From Betaproteobacteria bacterium HGW-Betaproteobacteria-9 (GTDB lineage: Bacteria; Pseudomonadota; Gammaproteobacteria; Burkholderiales; Burkholderiaceae_C), in contig PHCC01000003.1 in the NCBI GenBank assembly GCA_002842215.1, forward strand, positions 62,001 to 126,000: a DNA stretch of 64,000 bases, in the 5' to 3' direction. A program made the position numbers and the translations under genes. The notes beneath the pieces are model-generated. The model searched no databases. It was not told the origin of the DNA and saw nothing but the letters and a program-made list of their open reading frames with translations. This document shows, piece by piece, positions 57,222 through 64,000 of the stretch (positions within the stretch are counted from its first letter, which is position 1; the number at the start of each line of letters is the position of its first letter).

Positions 57222-59072
57222 TCAGGCCGGGTGCGTTGCGCCGACAGGCGCCTCGGCACCGGGCACGCCGGTCAAGGTGCGCAGAGCGTCTGCATCCAGC
57301 GTTTCACGTGTCAGCAGCGCGCGTGCACAGCGCTCCAGCAACTCACGCCGGTCCTGCAAGAGGTGGGTGGCCTGTTCGAAGGCCTGCATCACGGTGCTGC
57401 GCACCGCTTCATCGATGCGTTGGCGGGTCTCGGGCCCTGGCTGCCAGCCGTTCTGCACCAGGCCGGGCACGTCCAGAAAGGCTTGGCGCTGGGGCTCGTG
57501 GGCGACGTGGCCCAGTGACTCGACCATGCCGTAGCGCGTGGCCATGTCGTGCGCGATGTTGGTCGCCTTGACCAGATCGTCGGCGGCGCCGGTGGACAAC
57601 TGGCCAAACACCAGCATCTCGGCAGCCCGGCCGCCGAGCAACACGGTGATCTTGTGCTCCAGTTCTGCTTTGGACATGAGGAAACGGTCTTCGGTGGGGC
57701 GCTGGATGGTGTAGCCGAGTGCGCCGATACCACGCGGGATGATGGACACCTTGTGCACGGTGTCGGTGCCCGGCAGCGCCATGGCGACCAGCGCATGGCC
57801 CATCTCATGGAACGCCACCACCTCGCGTTCGCGCGGGTTGAGCACGCGGTTCTTTTTCTCCAGCCCGGCCACGATGCGTTCGACGGCCGTGGTGAAGTCT
57901 TCCAGCGCGATGTCGGGCGCGCCGCGCCGCGTGGCGGCGAGCGCCGCTTCGTTGCACAGGTTCGCCAGGTCGGCCCCCGAGAAACCGGTGGTGAGCTGCG
58001 CCACCTGCTCCATGTCCACCTGGGGCGACAGGCGGATTTTTCGGGTGTGCACTTTCAGGATTTGAACCCGGCCAGCCTTGTCGGGCCGGTCCACCAGCAC
58101 CTGGCGGTCAAAGCGGCCAGCGCGCAGCAGGGCCGGGTCCAGCACCTCGGGCCGGTTGGTGGCGGCCAGCAGCACCAGGCCTGAAGAGCTGTCGAAGCCG
58201 TCCAGTTCGGCCAGCAACTGGTTCAGCGTCTGCTCGCGTTCGTCGTGGCCGCCGATGGGCGAAACCGCGCCGCGCGCGCGGCCCAGCGCATCGAGTTCGT
58301 CGATGAAGATGATGGCGGGCGCCCGGGTGCGCGCCTGCTCGAACAGATCGCGCACGCGGGCTGCGCCCACGCCCACGAACATCTCCACGAATTCGCTACC
58401 CGAGATGCTGAAAAACGGCACGCCCGCCTCGCCGGCCACGGCCTTGGCCAGCAGGGTCTTGCCGGTGCCCGGTGGCCCCACCAGCAACACACCCCGAGGC
58501 AGCCGCGCACCCAGCCGGCCGCTGCCCTGCGGGTCTTTCAGGAATGTCACGATCTCCTGCAGCTCGGCCTTGGCTTCGTCCACACCGGCCACGTCGGCAA
58601 ACGTGACGCCGGTGTCCTTCTCGACATAGACCTTGGCGTGGCTCTTGCCAATGCTCATGAAACCACCCGCACCCTGCCGGTCCAGCACGCGACGGATCAG
58701 GAAGAACCACACCCCGACAAACACCAGGCCGGGCACGATCCACGACAGCAGGTCCCGCAATAGGGTGCTTTCCACCACGCGTCGGTAGGGCACACCGTGC
58801 CGGGAAAGTCGTTCGGCCAGGTCGCCCTCGACGCGGTTGGCGACGATGGTCGTCTTGCCGTCGGGTTCACTCGTTTTCAGCGTGCCGGTGAGCGTGGTTT
58901 CGCCGACGATCACCTCGGCCACGCGGCCGTCGGCCAGCGCCTGTTCGAACGCGCTGTAGGGCACCGCCTCCACCGTGCGCGCGGTTTGCCACGCGGACTG
59001 AACCCACGTCAGGGCCAGCAACGCCAGCAACCAATAGCCAAAATTCCATTGAATCTTCTGATGGGGTTGCAT
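57222..59072 (-). CDS. ftsH: FtsH-type membrane ATP-dependent zinc metalloprotease (paralogue)
   Basis: The 616-residue protein has an N-terminal membrane helix ([16 protein letters not shown]), a periplasmic segment, a second helix ([19 protein letters not shown]), an AAA module with [19 protein letters not shown] and the second region of homology, and the zinc motif HEMGH (HEAGH in most FtsH). It is probably a second FtsH beside the housekeeping one, which I would expect elsewhere with rrmJ/folP. Its company with Hsp20 and GroEL suggests protein quality control under stress. Confidence 0.9.
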   Translation of the reverse strand: MQPHQKIQWNFGYWLLALLALTWVQSAWQTARTVEAVPYSAFEQALADGRVAEVIVGETTLTGTLKTSEPDGKTTIVANRVEGDLAERLSRHGVPYRRVVESTLLRDLLSWIVPGLVFVGVWFFLIRRVLDRQGAGGFMSIGKSHAKVYVEKDTGVTFADVAGVDEAKAELQEIVTFLKDPQGSGRLGARLPRGVLLVGPPGTGKTLLAKAVAGEAGVPFFSISGSEFVEMFVGVGAARVRDLFEQARTRAPAIIFIDELDALGRARGAVSPIGGHDEREQTLNQLLAELDGFDSSSGLVLLAATNRPEVLDPALLRAGRFDRQVLVDRPDKAGRVQILKVHTRKIRLSPQVDMEQVAQLTTGFSGADLANLCNEAALAATRRGAPDIALEDFTTAVERIVAGLEKKNRVLNPREREVVAFHEMGHALVAMALPGTDTVHKVSIIPRGIGALGYTIQRPTEDRFLMSKAELEHKITVLLGGRAAEMLVFGQLSTGAADDLVKATNIAHDMATRYGMVESLGHVAHEPQRQAFLDVPGLVQNGWQPGPETRQRIDEAVRSTVMQAFEQATHLLQDRRELLERCARALLTRETLDADALRTLTGVPGAEAPVGATHPA

Positions 59073-59191
59073 CCGATCGCCTTTTCGCCTGTTGTCCAGA
59101 TGATGCGCTGCCCGGCAACATGCGATGCCAGCTGTCAGCTATTTCATCGTAGCCAGAGCGCCGCCGGTGCGGGCGATTATTGGTGTCTGCA

Positions 59192-59205
59192 TTGAGCGGA
59201 CTCAA
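59192..59205. promoter_or_regulatory. Fnr-type site TTGAG-N4-CTCAA upstream of the E1 alpha gene
   Basis: TTGAGCGGACTCAA lies in the 235-base gap between divergent ftsH and the E1 alpha gene. In the plus direction CAATAAG follows near the expected -10 position; in the ftsH direction no -10 fits. So it most likely serves the dehydrogenase cluster. Confidence 0.55.
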
Positions 59206-59307
59206 TGCACCGACCCGATTCGTCAATAAGCTGTTTCAAGGCGTTGCCGGGTGCCCGGTCCCGCAGCCAGTGGACCATCGGTTGGTTTTTTCGAACAGGA
59301 GATAGCC

Positions 59308-60315
59308 ATGCAAGCAGGCAAAGAGGCAGAGCTGTGGATGTACGAAAAAATGCTGGAGATCCGGCACTTCGAGGAGACCATGGCCACGGTGTACCTGGAG
59401 GGCAAGCTGCCGCCGCATATCCAGAAAGGGCTGGCGTTTGACATTGGTGCAGGCCCGGTGCCGGGCGAGATGCACCTCGCCGCGGGGCAGGAGCCGGTGG
59501 CGGTGGGGGTGTGCGCGCACCTGAAGCAGACCGACACGGTGGTGGGCACACACCGGCCGCACCATTTTGCGATCGCCAAGGGTGTGCCGCTGGGTCGCAT
59601 GGCGGCCGAGATGTTCGGCAAGGCCACCGGTCTGGGCAAGGGCAAGGGTGGTCACATGCACCTGTTCGATCCTGTCAACCGCTTCAGTTGCAGCGGCATC
59701 ATCGGTGCCAGTCTGCCGCCGGCCTGCGGTGCCGCGCTGGCGGCGAAGAAGCTGGGCAAGGACTGGGTGGCGGTGGCTTTCTTCGGCGAGGGCGCTGCCA
59801 ACCAGGGCGCGGTGCACGAGTCGCTCAACCTCGCGGCCTTGTGGAAGTTGCCGGTCATTTTTGTCTGTGAGGACAACAAGTGGGCGATCTCGGTGCCCAA
59901 GTCCAGTGCCACGTCGATCGAATGGGTGGCCGACCGTGCCGCGGGCTACGGCATGCCGGGCATCAAGGTCGCGACCAACGACGCCATGGCGGTGTACGCG
60001 GCGGCCGGGCCGGCGATTGCGCGCGCGCGCCGGGGAGAAGGCCCCAGCCTTATCGAGGTCAAGACCGATCGGTACCTTGGCCACTTTCAGGGCGACCCCG
60101 AGGTCTACCGCCCGAAAGACGAGGTGGCGAATCTGCGCCAGAACGATCCGATTCCGCGAATGGCCAGCCATCTGAAGCTGCAGGGCTACATGAACGACGC
60201 CGACGAGGCCAACCTGGTTGCGCTGGCCAGGCGGCGCGTGGCCGAAGCGTTCGAGTTCGCGCGCAACAGCCCCGACCCCGAGCCGCAGGATGCTTTGCAG
60301 GACGTCTTCGTCTGA
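59308..60315 (+). CDS. Thiamine-dependent dehydrogenase E1 component, alpha subunit
   Basis: The 335-residue protein is the alpha subunit of a 2-oxo acid or acetoin dehydrogenase E1. The thiamine diphosphate motif is GEGAANQGAVHESLNLAALW ending in the ED-NKW pair, and GIIGASLPPACGAALAAKKL precedes it. It resembles AcoA and PdhA. The ATG at 59308 follows AGGAGATAGCC. The neighbouring genes encode E1 beta and a lipoyl carrier, but no E2 or E3, so the substrate (pyruvate, acetoin or another oxo acid) is open. Confidence 0.9.
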   Translation: MQAGKEAELWMYEKMLEIRHFEETMATVYLEGKLPPHIQKGLAFDIGAGPVPGEMHLAAGQEPVAVGVCAHLKQTDTVVGTHRPHHFAIAKGVPLGRMAAEMFGKATGLGKGKGGHMHLFDPVNRFSCSGIIGASLPPACGAALAAKKLGKDWVAVAFFGEGAANQGAVHESLNLAALWKLPVIFVCEDNKWAISVPKSSATSIEWVADRAAGYGMPGIKVATNDAMAVYAAAGPAIARARRGEGPSLIEVKTDRYLGHFQGDPEVYRPKDEVANLRQNDPIPRMASHLKLQGYMNDADEANLVALARRRVAEAFEFARNSPDPEPQDALQDVFV

Positions 60316-60350
60316 GCCGGTCCGCCACCGAAACCCACCAGGAGCACGAC

Positions 60351-61391
60351 ATGAGCAACACCCGAAAGCTCACCATGGCGCAGGCCATTGCGGAGGGCAT
60401 TGGCCAGGAAATGCAAAGCGACGACACGGTTTTCGTGATGGGCGAGGACATCGGCAAGTACGGCGGCATCTTCGGTGCCACCGGTGGCCTGCTGGACCGG
60501 TTCGGTCCGGATCGCATCATGGACACCCCGATCTCCGAGACCGCCTTCATCGGCACCGCCACCGGCGCTGCCGCGGCGGGCCTGCGGCCGATCGCCGAAC
60601 TGATGTTCGTGGACTTCTTCGGTGTCTGCATGGACCAGATCTACAACCACCTGGCCAAGAACACCTACATGGCCGGCGGGCATATCAAGCTGCCGGTCGT
60701 GCTGACCACGGCCATCGGTGGCGGCTACAACGACGCGGCGCAGCACTCGCAATGCCTGTACGCCACCTTCGCCCACATGCCGGGCCTGAAGGTGGTGGTG
60801 CCGTCCAACGCCTACGACGCCAAGGGCCTGATGATCCAGGCGATCCGGGACGACAACCCGGTGCTTTTCATGTACCACAAGGGCATCATGGGCCTGCCCT
60901 GGATGGCGTACTTCGAGGGCAGCAGCAACGAGGTGCCCGAGGCGGCGTACACCATTCCGTTTGGCCAGGCGCGCGTGGCACGCGAGGGCAGCGACGTCAC
61001 CATCGTCACGCTCAGCCAGATGGTGCAGAAGGCGCTGCTGGCGGCAGAAGAACTGGCGGCCGAGCGCATCAGCGTGGAGGTGATCGACCTGCGCACGCTG
61101 GTGCCGCTGGACCGCGAGGCGGTGCTGCGTTCGGTGCGCAAGACCGGGCGTCTGCTGGTGGCGGACGAGGATTACCTGGGCTTTGGCCTGACCGGCGAGA
61201 TCGCCGCCATCGTGGCGGAAAACCTCGATACCGTGCACCTGAAGGCGCCGGTGAAGCGGGTGGCCGTGCCGAATGTGCCGATTCCCTACAGCCGACCGCT
61301 GGAGCAGTTCGTGATACCGCAGGTTGACGGCCTGGTGGCGGCGGTGCGCGGGCTGATGAGTTCCACGATCCGACAGCTGGCAGTCGCATGA
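60351..61391 (+). CDS. Thiamine-dependent dehydrogenase E1 component, beta subunit
   Basis: The 346-residue beta subunit contains the family motifs VMGEDIGKYGGIFGATGGL, DTPISETAFIGTATGAAAAG and the C-terminal transketolase domain (EVIDLRTLVPLDREAVLRSV). It pairs with the alpha subunit 35 bases upstream. GGAG lies before the ATG at 60351; a longer frame back into the alpha gene is not real. The stop overlaps the start of the lipoyl-domain gene. Confidence 0.92.
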   Translation: MSNTRKLTMAQAIAEGIGQEMQSDDTVFVMGEDIGKYGGIFGATGGLLDRFGPDRIMDTPISETAFIGTATGAAAAGLRPIAELMFVDFFGVCMDQIYNHLAKNTYMAGGHIKLPVVLTTAIGGGYNDAAQHSQCLYATFAHMPGLKVVVPSNAYDAKGLMIQAIRDDNPVLFMYHKGIMGLPWMAYFEGSSNEVPEAAYTIPFGQARVAREGSDVTIVTLSQMVQKALLAAEELAAERISVEVIDLRTLVPLDREAVLRSVRKTGRLLVADEDYLGFGLTGEIAAIVAENLDTVHLKAPVKRVAVPNVPIPYSRPLEQFVIPQVDGLVAAVRGLMSSTIRQLAVA

Positions 61392-61639
61392 TGAACATCA
61401 CCTTGCCGGACGCTGCATGGGAGGGGGTTGAGCCATCGGTCGAGGCCCTGGTGGACCGCTGGCTGGTGCAGGAGGGAGAAATCGTGAGTCAATGCCAACC
61501 GCTGGCCACCGTGGTGCTGGTGAAGGCCAGTCAGGACATTGAAGCACCCGTGAACGGCCGCGTGACCCACATCCTGGTGACCGCGGGTCACACCTTCCAC
61601 CGGGGCCAGCCCATTGCAACGCTGGAGCGCCTGCCATAG
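61388..61639 (+). CDS. Free-standing lipoyl-domain carrier protein
   Basis: The 83-residue protein is a single biotinyl/lipoyl domain. The modifiable lysine is K46 in VVLVKASQDIEAPVNGRV, at the hairpin turn where E2 proteins have DKA; the second half GRVTHILVTAGHTFHRGQPI is typical. A complete E2 would have peripheral-binding and acyltransferase domains, which are missing. It starts with an ATGA overlap with E1 beta and probably carries the acyl or reducing equivalents as a stand-alone lipoyl protein. Confidence 0.88.
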   Translation: MMNITLPDAAWEGVEPSVEALVDRWLVQEGEIVSQCQPLATVVLVKASQDIEAPVNGRVTHILVTAGHTFHRGQPIATLERLP

Positions 61640-61650
61640 ACACCACTGGT

Positions 61651-62346
61651 CTGGAGCATGACTGGAACCGAAGGCGGCTGGAGCGGCCGGTTTCCGTCGC
61701 GGACTTCCGTGTCTGGAACCACCGCCGGCCTGCCGTTGTGCTGGGCTGTTCGCAACGTGCCCTGCGGGACGGCATTGCAGCGCGCCTGCAGCCCCGGGGC
61801 GTGGGTCTGGTGGAGCGCTCATCGGGCGGCGGTGCCGTGTTGAGCGGACCGTGGATGGTCAGCGTTTCCGTGGCCTTGCCGCTGGACCACGTCTGGGCGA
61901 CCAACGTGTTGGAGGGGTACCGGCAACTGGGGCGCGTGCATGCGGCTGTGTTGAGCGGGCTGGGCGTGGCCACGCTGCCGGTACCGCCCGAGGGCGTTGG
62001 CCGCGCAAATCAGCGCTGGGGCGGTGGTGTGCGCTGGGCGTGTTTCGGCAGCCTGGCGCCCTGGGAGCTCACCGACGGTGAGGGCCGCAAGGTGGTGGGG
62101 CTGGCCCAGCGGCGGCAGGGCCATGGCGTGCTGCTGGTGGCAGGTACCTTGTGCCACGCGCCCGATTGGCCGCTGTTGTGCGATGTCATGGGCTCTCCTG
62201 GCGATGCGTCGTGGCTGCAGCGGGTGACTGTGGCGTGCGATGCGCTGGCCGATCGGGCGTTTTCCGCGGCCACACTGGCCGAACAACTGCGGCGCGCCCT
62301 GGCCAGCGAACTGGGGCCACCAGAGCGTTCGCCGTTGGCGATCTGA
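61651..62346 (+). CDS. Lipoate-protein ligase family protein with non-standard start
   Basis: This LplA/LipB-fold protein presumably attaches lipoate to the carrier encoded just upstream. Family features are WNHRRPAVVLGCSQR, the lipoate-binding RSSGGGAVLSGP, and the LAQRRQGHGVLLVAGTL segment. Homologous residues begin well before the first standard start (GTG 61738): DWNRRRLERPVSVADFRVWN is encoded from 61660 on. No ATG, GTG or TTG is in frame there. A CTG at 61651 or an ATA at 61636, overlapping the previous stop (ATAG), must serve, or a base is wrong. The coordinates use the CTG (231 residues). Confidence 0.7.
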   Translation: MEHDWNRRRLERPVSVADFRVWNHRRPAVVLGCSQRALRDGIAARLQPRGVGLVERSSGGGAVLSGPWMVSVSVALPLDHVWATNVLEGYRQLGRVHAAVLSGLGVATLPVPPEGVGRANQRWGGGVRWACFGSLAPWELTDGEGRKVVGLAQRRQGHGVLLVAGTLCHAPDWPLLCDVMGSPGDASWLQRVTVACDALADRAFSAATLAEQLRRALASELGPPERSPLAI

Positions 62347-62403
62347 ACCGGCTCTTCGCTGCGCTACGACGGACCTTCGTCACTTCCACGGCTGTCAGGG
62401 TCT

Positions 62404-62429
62404 CCGCGGCGCCGCCGCGGCATTCTTTT
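62404..62429 (+). terminator. Terminator after the lipoate ligase gene
   Basis: CCGCGGC-GCC-GCCGCGG is a very stable hairpin, followed by CATTCTTTT. It closes the E1/lipoyl operon before msrB. Confidence 0.7.
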
Positions 62430-62493
62430 GAGCCTTCCTGTAAGGTTCTGCTGGTCTCCCCGACTCATCCCTACCCAACCCGAGGAAACCGTG

Positions 62494-63003
62494 ATGAAGA
62501 AGGAACGCAGAACCCTGTTGAAGCAGCTGAGCGCCGTATTGGCCGGTCTCGGCCTGCCGGCCGCGGCACCGCTGGCCGCCGAGCCACCGTTTCCGCTGAA
62601 AAAGACCGCCGCCGAATGGAAGAAGATCGTGTCGCCCGCGGCCTACGACGTGCTGTTCGAACACGGCACCGAACGCGCGGGCAGCAGCCCGCTGGACGCC
62701 GAAAAGCGCCCGGGCACCTTCGTCTGCACCGCGTGCAACCTGCCGCTGTTCGACGCGGCCCACAAATACGACAGCGGCACCGGCTGGCCGAGCTTCTGGC
62801 AACCGCTGCCCGGCGCAATCGGCACGTCCACCGACTTCAAGCTCATCTACCCGCGCACCGAGTACCACTGCAGCCGCTGCGGCGGACACCAGGGCCACGT
62901 GTTCAACGACGGCCCCAAGCCCACCGGCAAACGCTATTGCAACAACGGTGTGGCGCTGGCCTTTGTGCCCCAGGGCGCTGCCCTGCCGGCGCTGCGCACC
63001 TGA
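62494..63003 (+). CDS. msrB: Peptide-methionine (R)-S-oxide reductase, exported
   Basis: MsrB repairs the R form of methionine sulfoxide. The 169-residue protein starts with a twin-arginine-type signal (KKERRTLLKQLSAVLAGLGL, cleavage near LAA), so it should act in the periplasm. Zinc cysteines are in CTACN and CSRCGG, the substrate motif is GTGWPSFWQPL, and the catalytic cysteine is in RYCNNG. The ATG at 62494 follows GAGGAAACC; msrA lies 23 bases downstream. Confidence 0.94.
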   Translation: MKKERRTLLKQLSAVLAGLGLPAAAPLAAEPPFPLKKTAAEWKKIVSPAAYDVLFEHGTERAGSSPLDAEKRPGTFVCTACNLPLFDAAHKYDSGTGWPSFWQPLPGAIGTSTDFKLIYPRTEYHCSRCGGHQGHVFNDGPKPTGKRYCNNGVALAFVPQGAALPALRT

Positions 63004-63026
63004 AAACACCGCACCCCCATACGATC

Positions 63027-63611
63027 ATGAAAACCACGCTCAAAACCCTGGCCCTCTCGGCTTGCCTGAGCGCTTTGGCCGCGACGGCCCAGGCGGCCAC
63101 CGCCACGGCGGTCTTTGCCGGTGGCTGCTTCTGGTGCATCGAGGCGGACTTCGAGAAGCTCGCTGGCGTGACGGAAGTGGAGTCGGGTTACACCGCGGGC
63201 AAGACCGCCAACCCGACCTACGAGCAGGTGAGCAACGGTCACACGGGCCACACCGAGGCGGTGCGCGTCATCTACGACCCGGCCAAGGTGAGCTACGCCC
63301 AGCTGGTCGACTATTTCTGGCGCCACATCGACCCGACCGTGAAAGACCGCCAGTTCTGCGACATCGGGAGCCAGTACCGCAGCGGCATCTACTGGGGCAA
63401 TGCGGTCGAGCGCCAGGTGGTGGAGGCCAGCCGTGACGCGCTGCTCAAGAGCGGCCGGTTCAAGGCCATCCACACCGAGATCGCGCCCACCAGCACCTTC
63501 TACCTGGCCGAGGATTACCACCAGGACTATTACAAGAAGAACTCGGTGCGCTACAACTACTACCGCTACAGCTGCGGTCGCGATGCGCGCGTGAAATCGC
63601 TCTGGCAGTAG
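63027..63611 (+). CDS. msrA: Peptide-methionine (S)-S-oxide reductase, exported
   Basis: MsrA repairs the S form of methionine sulfoxide. The 194-residue protein has a Sec signal peptide (LKTLALSACLSALAATAQA) and then the active-site motif AGGCFWCIEADFEKLAGV. The conserved YAGG... region appears as ESGYTAGKTANPTYEQVSNG, followed by GHTEAVRV and IGSQYRSGIY. With msrB it forms a periplasmic methionine sulfoxide repair pair independent of the MsrPQ system. Confidence 0.95.
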   Translation: MKTTLKTLALSACLSALAATAQAATATAVFAGGCFWCIEADFEKLAGVTEVESGYTAGKTANPTYEQVSNGHTGHTEAVRVIYDPAKVSYAQLVDYFWRHIDPTVKDRQFCDIGSQYRSGIYWGNAVERQVVEASRDALLKSGRFKAIHTEIAPTSTFYLAEDYHQDYYKKNSVRYNYYRYSCGRDARVKSLWQ

Positions 63612-63697
63612 CCCCGTTTGGGGGCCTCCTGAGCGCCCGGAGTGGCCCGGACCCGGTGGTAGCATTCCTGTTACTTTTCACTACAAGGGGCCGGGGA

Positions 63698-64000
63698 ATG
63701 AGGGAGTCAGAAGATTTCGCCGAAACGGTGATGATGGGCGCGTTGCCGCCAGCGGCGCCACACCGGCCGCAAACGCTGGACATCCGCTTCACCGGATCGG
63801 GCAGCGAGTATTTCCGGATCTGGATCGTCAACCTGCTGCTGACCCTCGTCACGCTCACGCTCTACCTGCCTTTCGCCCGCGCGCGGCGCATGGCCTACTT
63901 CCAGAACAACACGCTCGTCGGCGGTGACCCACTGGGGTTTCACGCCGACCCCTGGAAGATGTTCCGCGGCTACCTGCTCGTGCTCGTGCTCGGTCTGGGT
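63698..64000 (+). CDS. DUF898 (YjgN-like) membrane protein, truncated by window end
   Basis: The visible 101 residues show FTGSGSEYFRIWIVNLLLTL, TLTLYLPFARARRMAYFQNN and PLGFHADPWKMFRGYLLVLV, the recognisable start of the DUF898/YjgN family of multi-helix membrane proteins. Function is unknown. CTACAAGGGG before the ATG at 63698 offers a ribosome site. The gene continues beyond the window. Confidence 0.82.
   Translation, partial: MRESEDFAETVMMGALPPAAPHRPQTLDIRFTGSGSEYFRIWIVNLLLTLVTLTLYLPFARARRMAYFQNNTLVGGDPLGFHADPWKMFRGYLLVLVLGLG

Overview
The window is GC-rich bacterial DNA with the gene content and order of a denitrifying betaproteobacterium of the Comamonadaceae; a Hydrogenophaga-like organism is my best guess. 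The grounds are a heme d1 cluster (nirDL-G-H-J-N) next to norE/norF-like genes, the order tpiA-secG-tRNA-Leu(GAG)-nuoA-N followed by a DUF2818 gene, the tsaD and rpsO-pnp blocks, and a GC-rich intergenic repeat of a kind I associate with this family. The genus is inferred from gene content, not from a database match.

Layout. 1-5.8 kb: end of a heme d1 and denitrification cluster. 5.8-14.6 kb: housekeeping genes (tsaD, a LivK-type binding protein, an aminotransferase, rpsO, pnp, a quinone oxidoreductase, tpiA, secG). 14.7-29.8 kb: tRNA-Leu and the complete 14-gene complex I operon with a DUF2818 gene. 29.8-33.6 kb: Nudix hydrolase, DUF1178 protein, glutamate dehydrogenase and an atypical M19 dipeptidase relative. 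33.7-39.8 kb: a dpp-type peptide ABC transporter (A-B-C-D-F) with repeats at three of its four junctions. 39.8-43.5 kb: a ~200 bp palindrome, an MsbA-like exporter, a short MgtE and a small hypothetical gene. 43.6-62.4 kb: a stress and low-oxygen island. 62.5-63.6 kb: exported msrB and msrA. The last gene, a DUF898 protein, runs off the end.

The island is the most interesting part. It holds a universal stress protein, a CBS-pair protein, a SagB-type nitroreductase, a broken cfa gene, an Fnr-family regulator without the N-terminal iron-sulfur cysteines, a zinc alcohol dehydrogenase, two phosphoribosyltransferases, a PAS histidine kinase with a NarL-type response regulator, a small hydrolase, a solitary divergent GroEL, a DUF2934 protein, Hsp20, an FtsH paralogue, and a mini-cluster of E1 alpha, E1 beta, a free lipoyl carrier and a lipoate ligase. 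Its content parallels the mycobacterial DosR dormancy regulon (Hsp20, Usp, CBS protein, nitroreductase, phosphoribosyltransferase, NarL-type two-component system). Six TTG-N8-CAA sites of the Fnr type lie upstream of island genes; at two of them a hexamer AGAATG sits at exactly the same spacing. A second, ~120 bp element is duplicated upstream of the alcohol dehydrogenase and the kinase, and contains NarL-like heptamers. The kinase is fused in frame to its response regulator by one extra G in a G7 tract.

The other recurring structure is a dispersed ~80-100 bp GC-rich two-hairpin repeat (eight copies seen). Three copies have become coding sequence, in nirJ, nirN and the norE-like gene.
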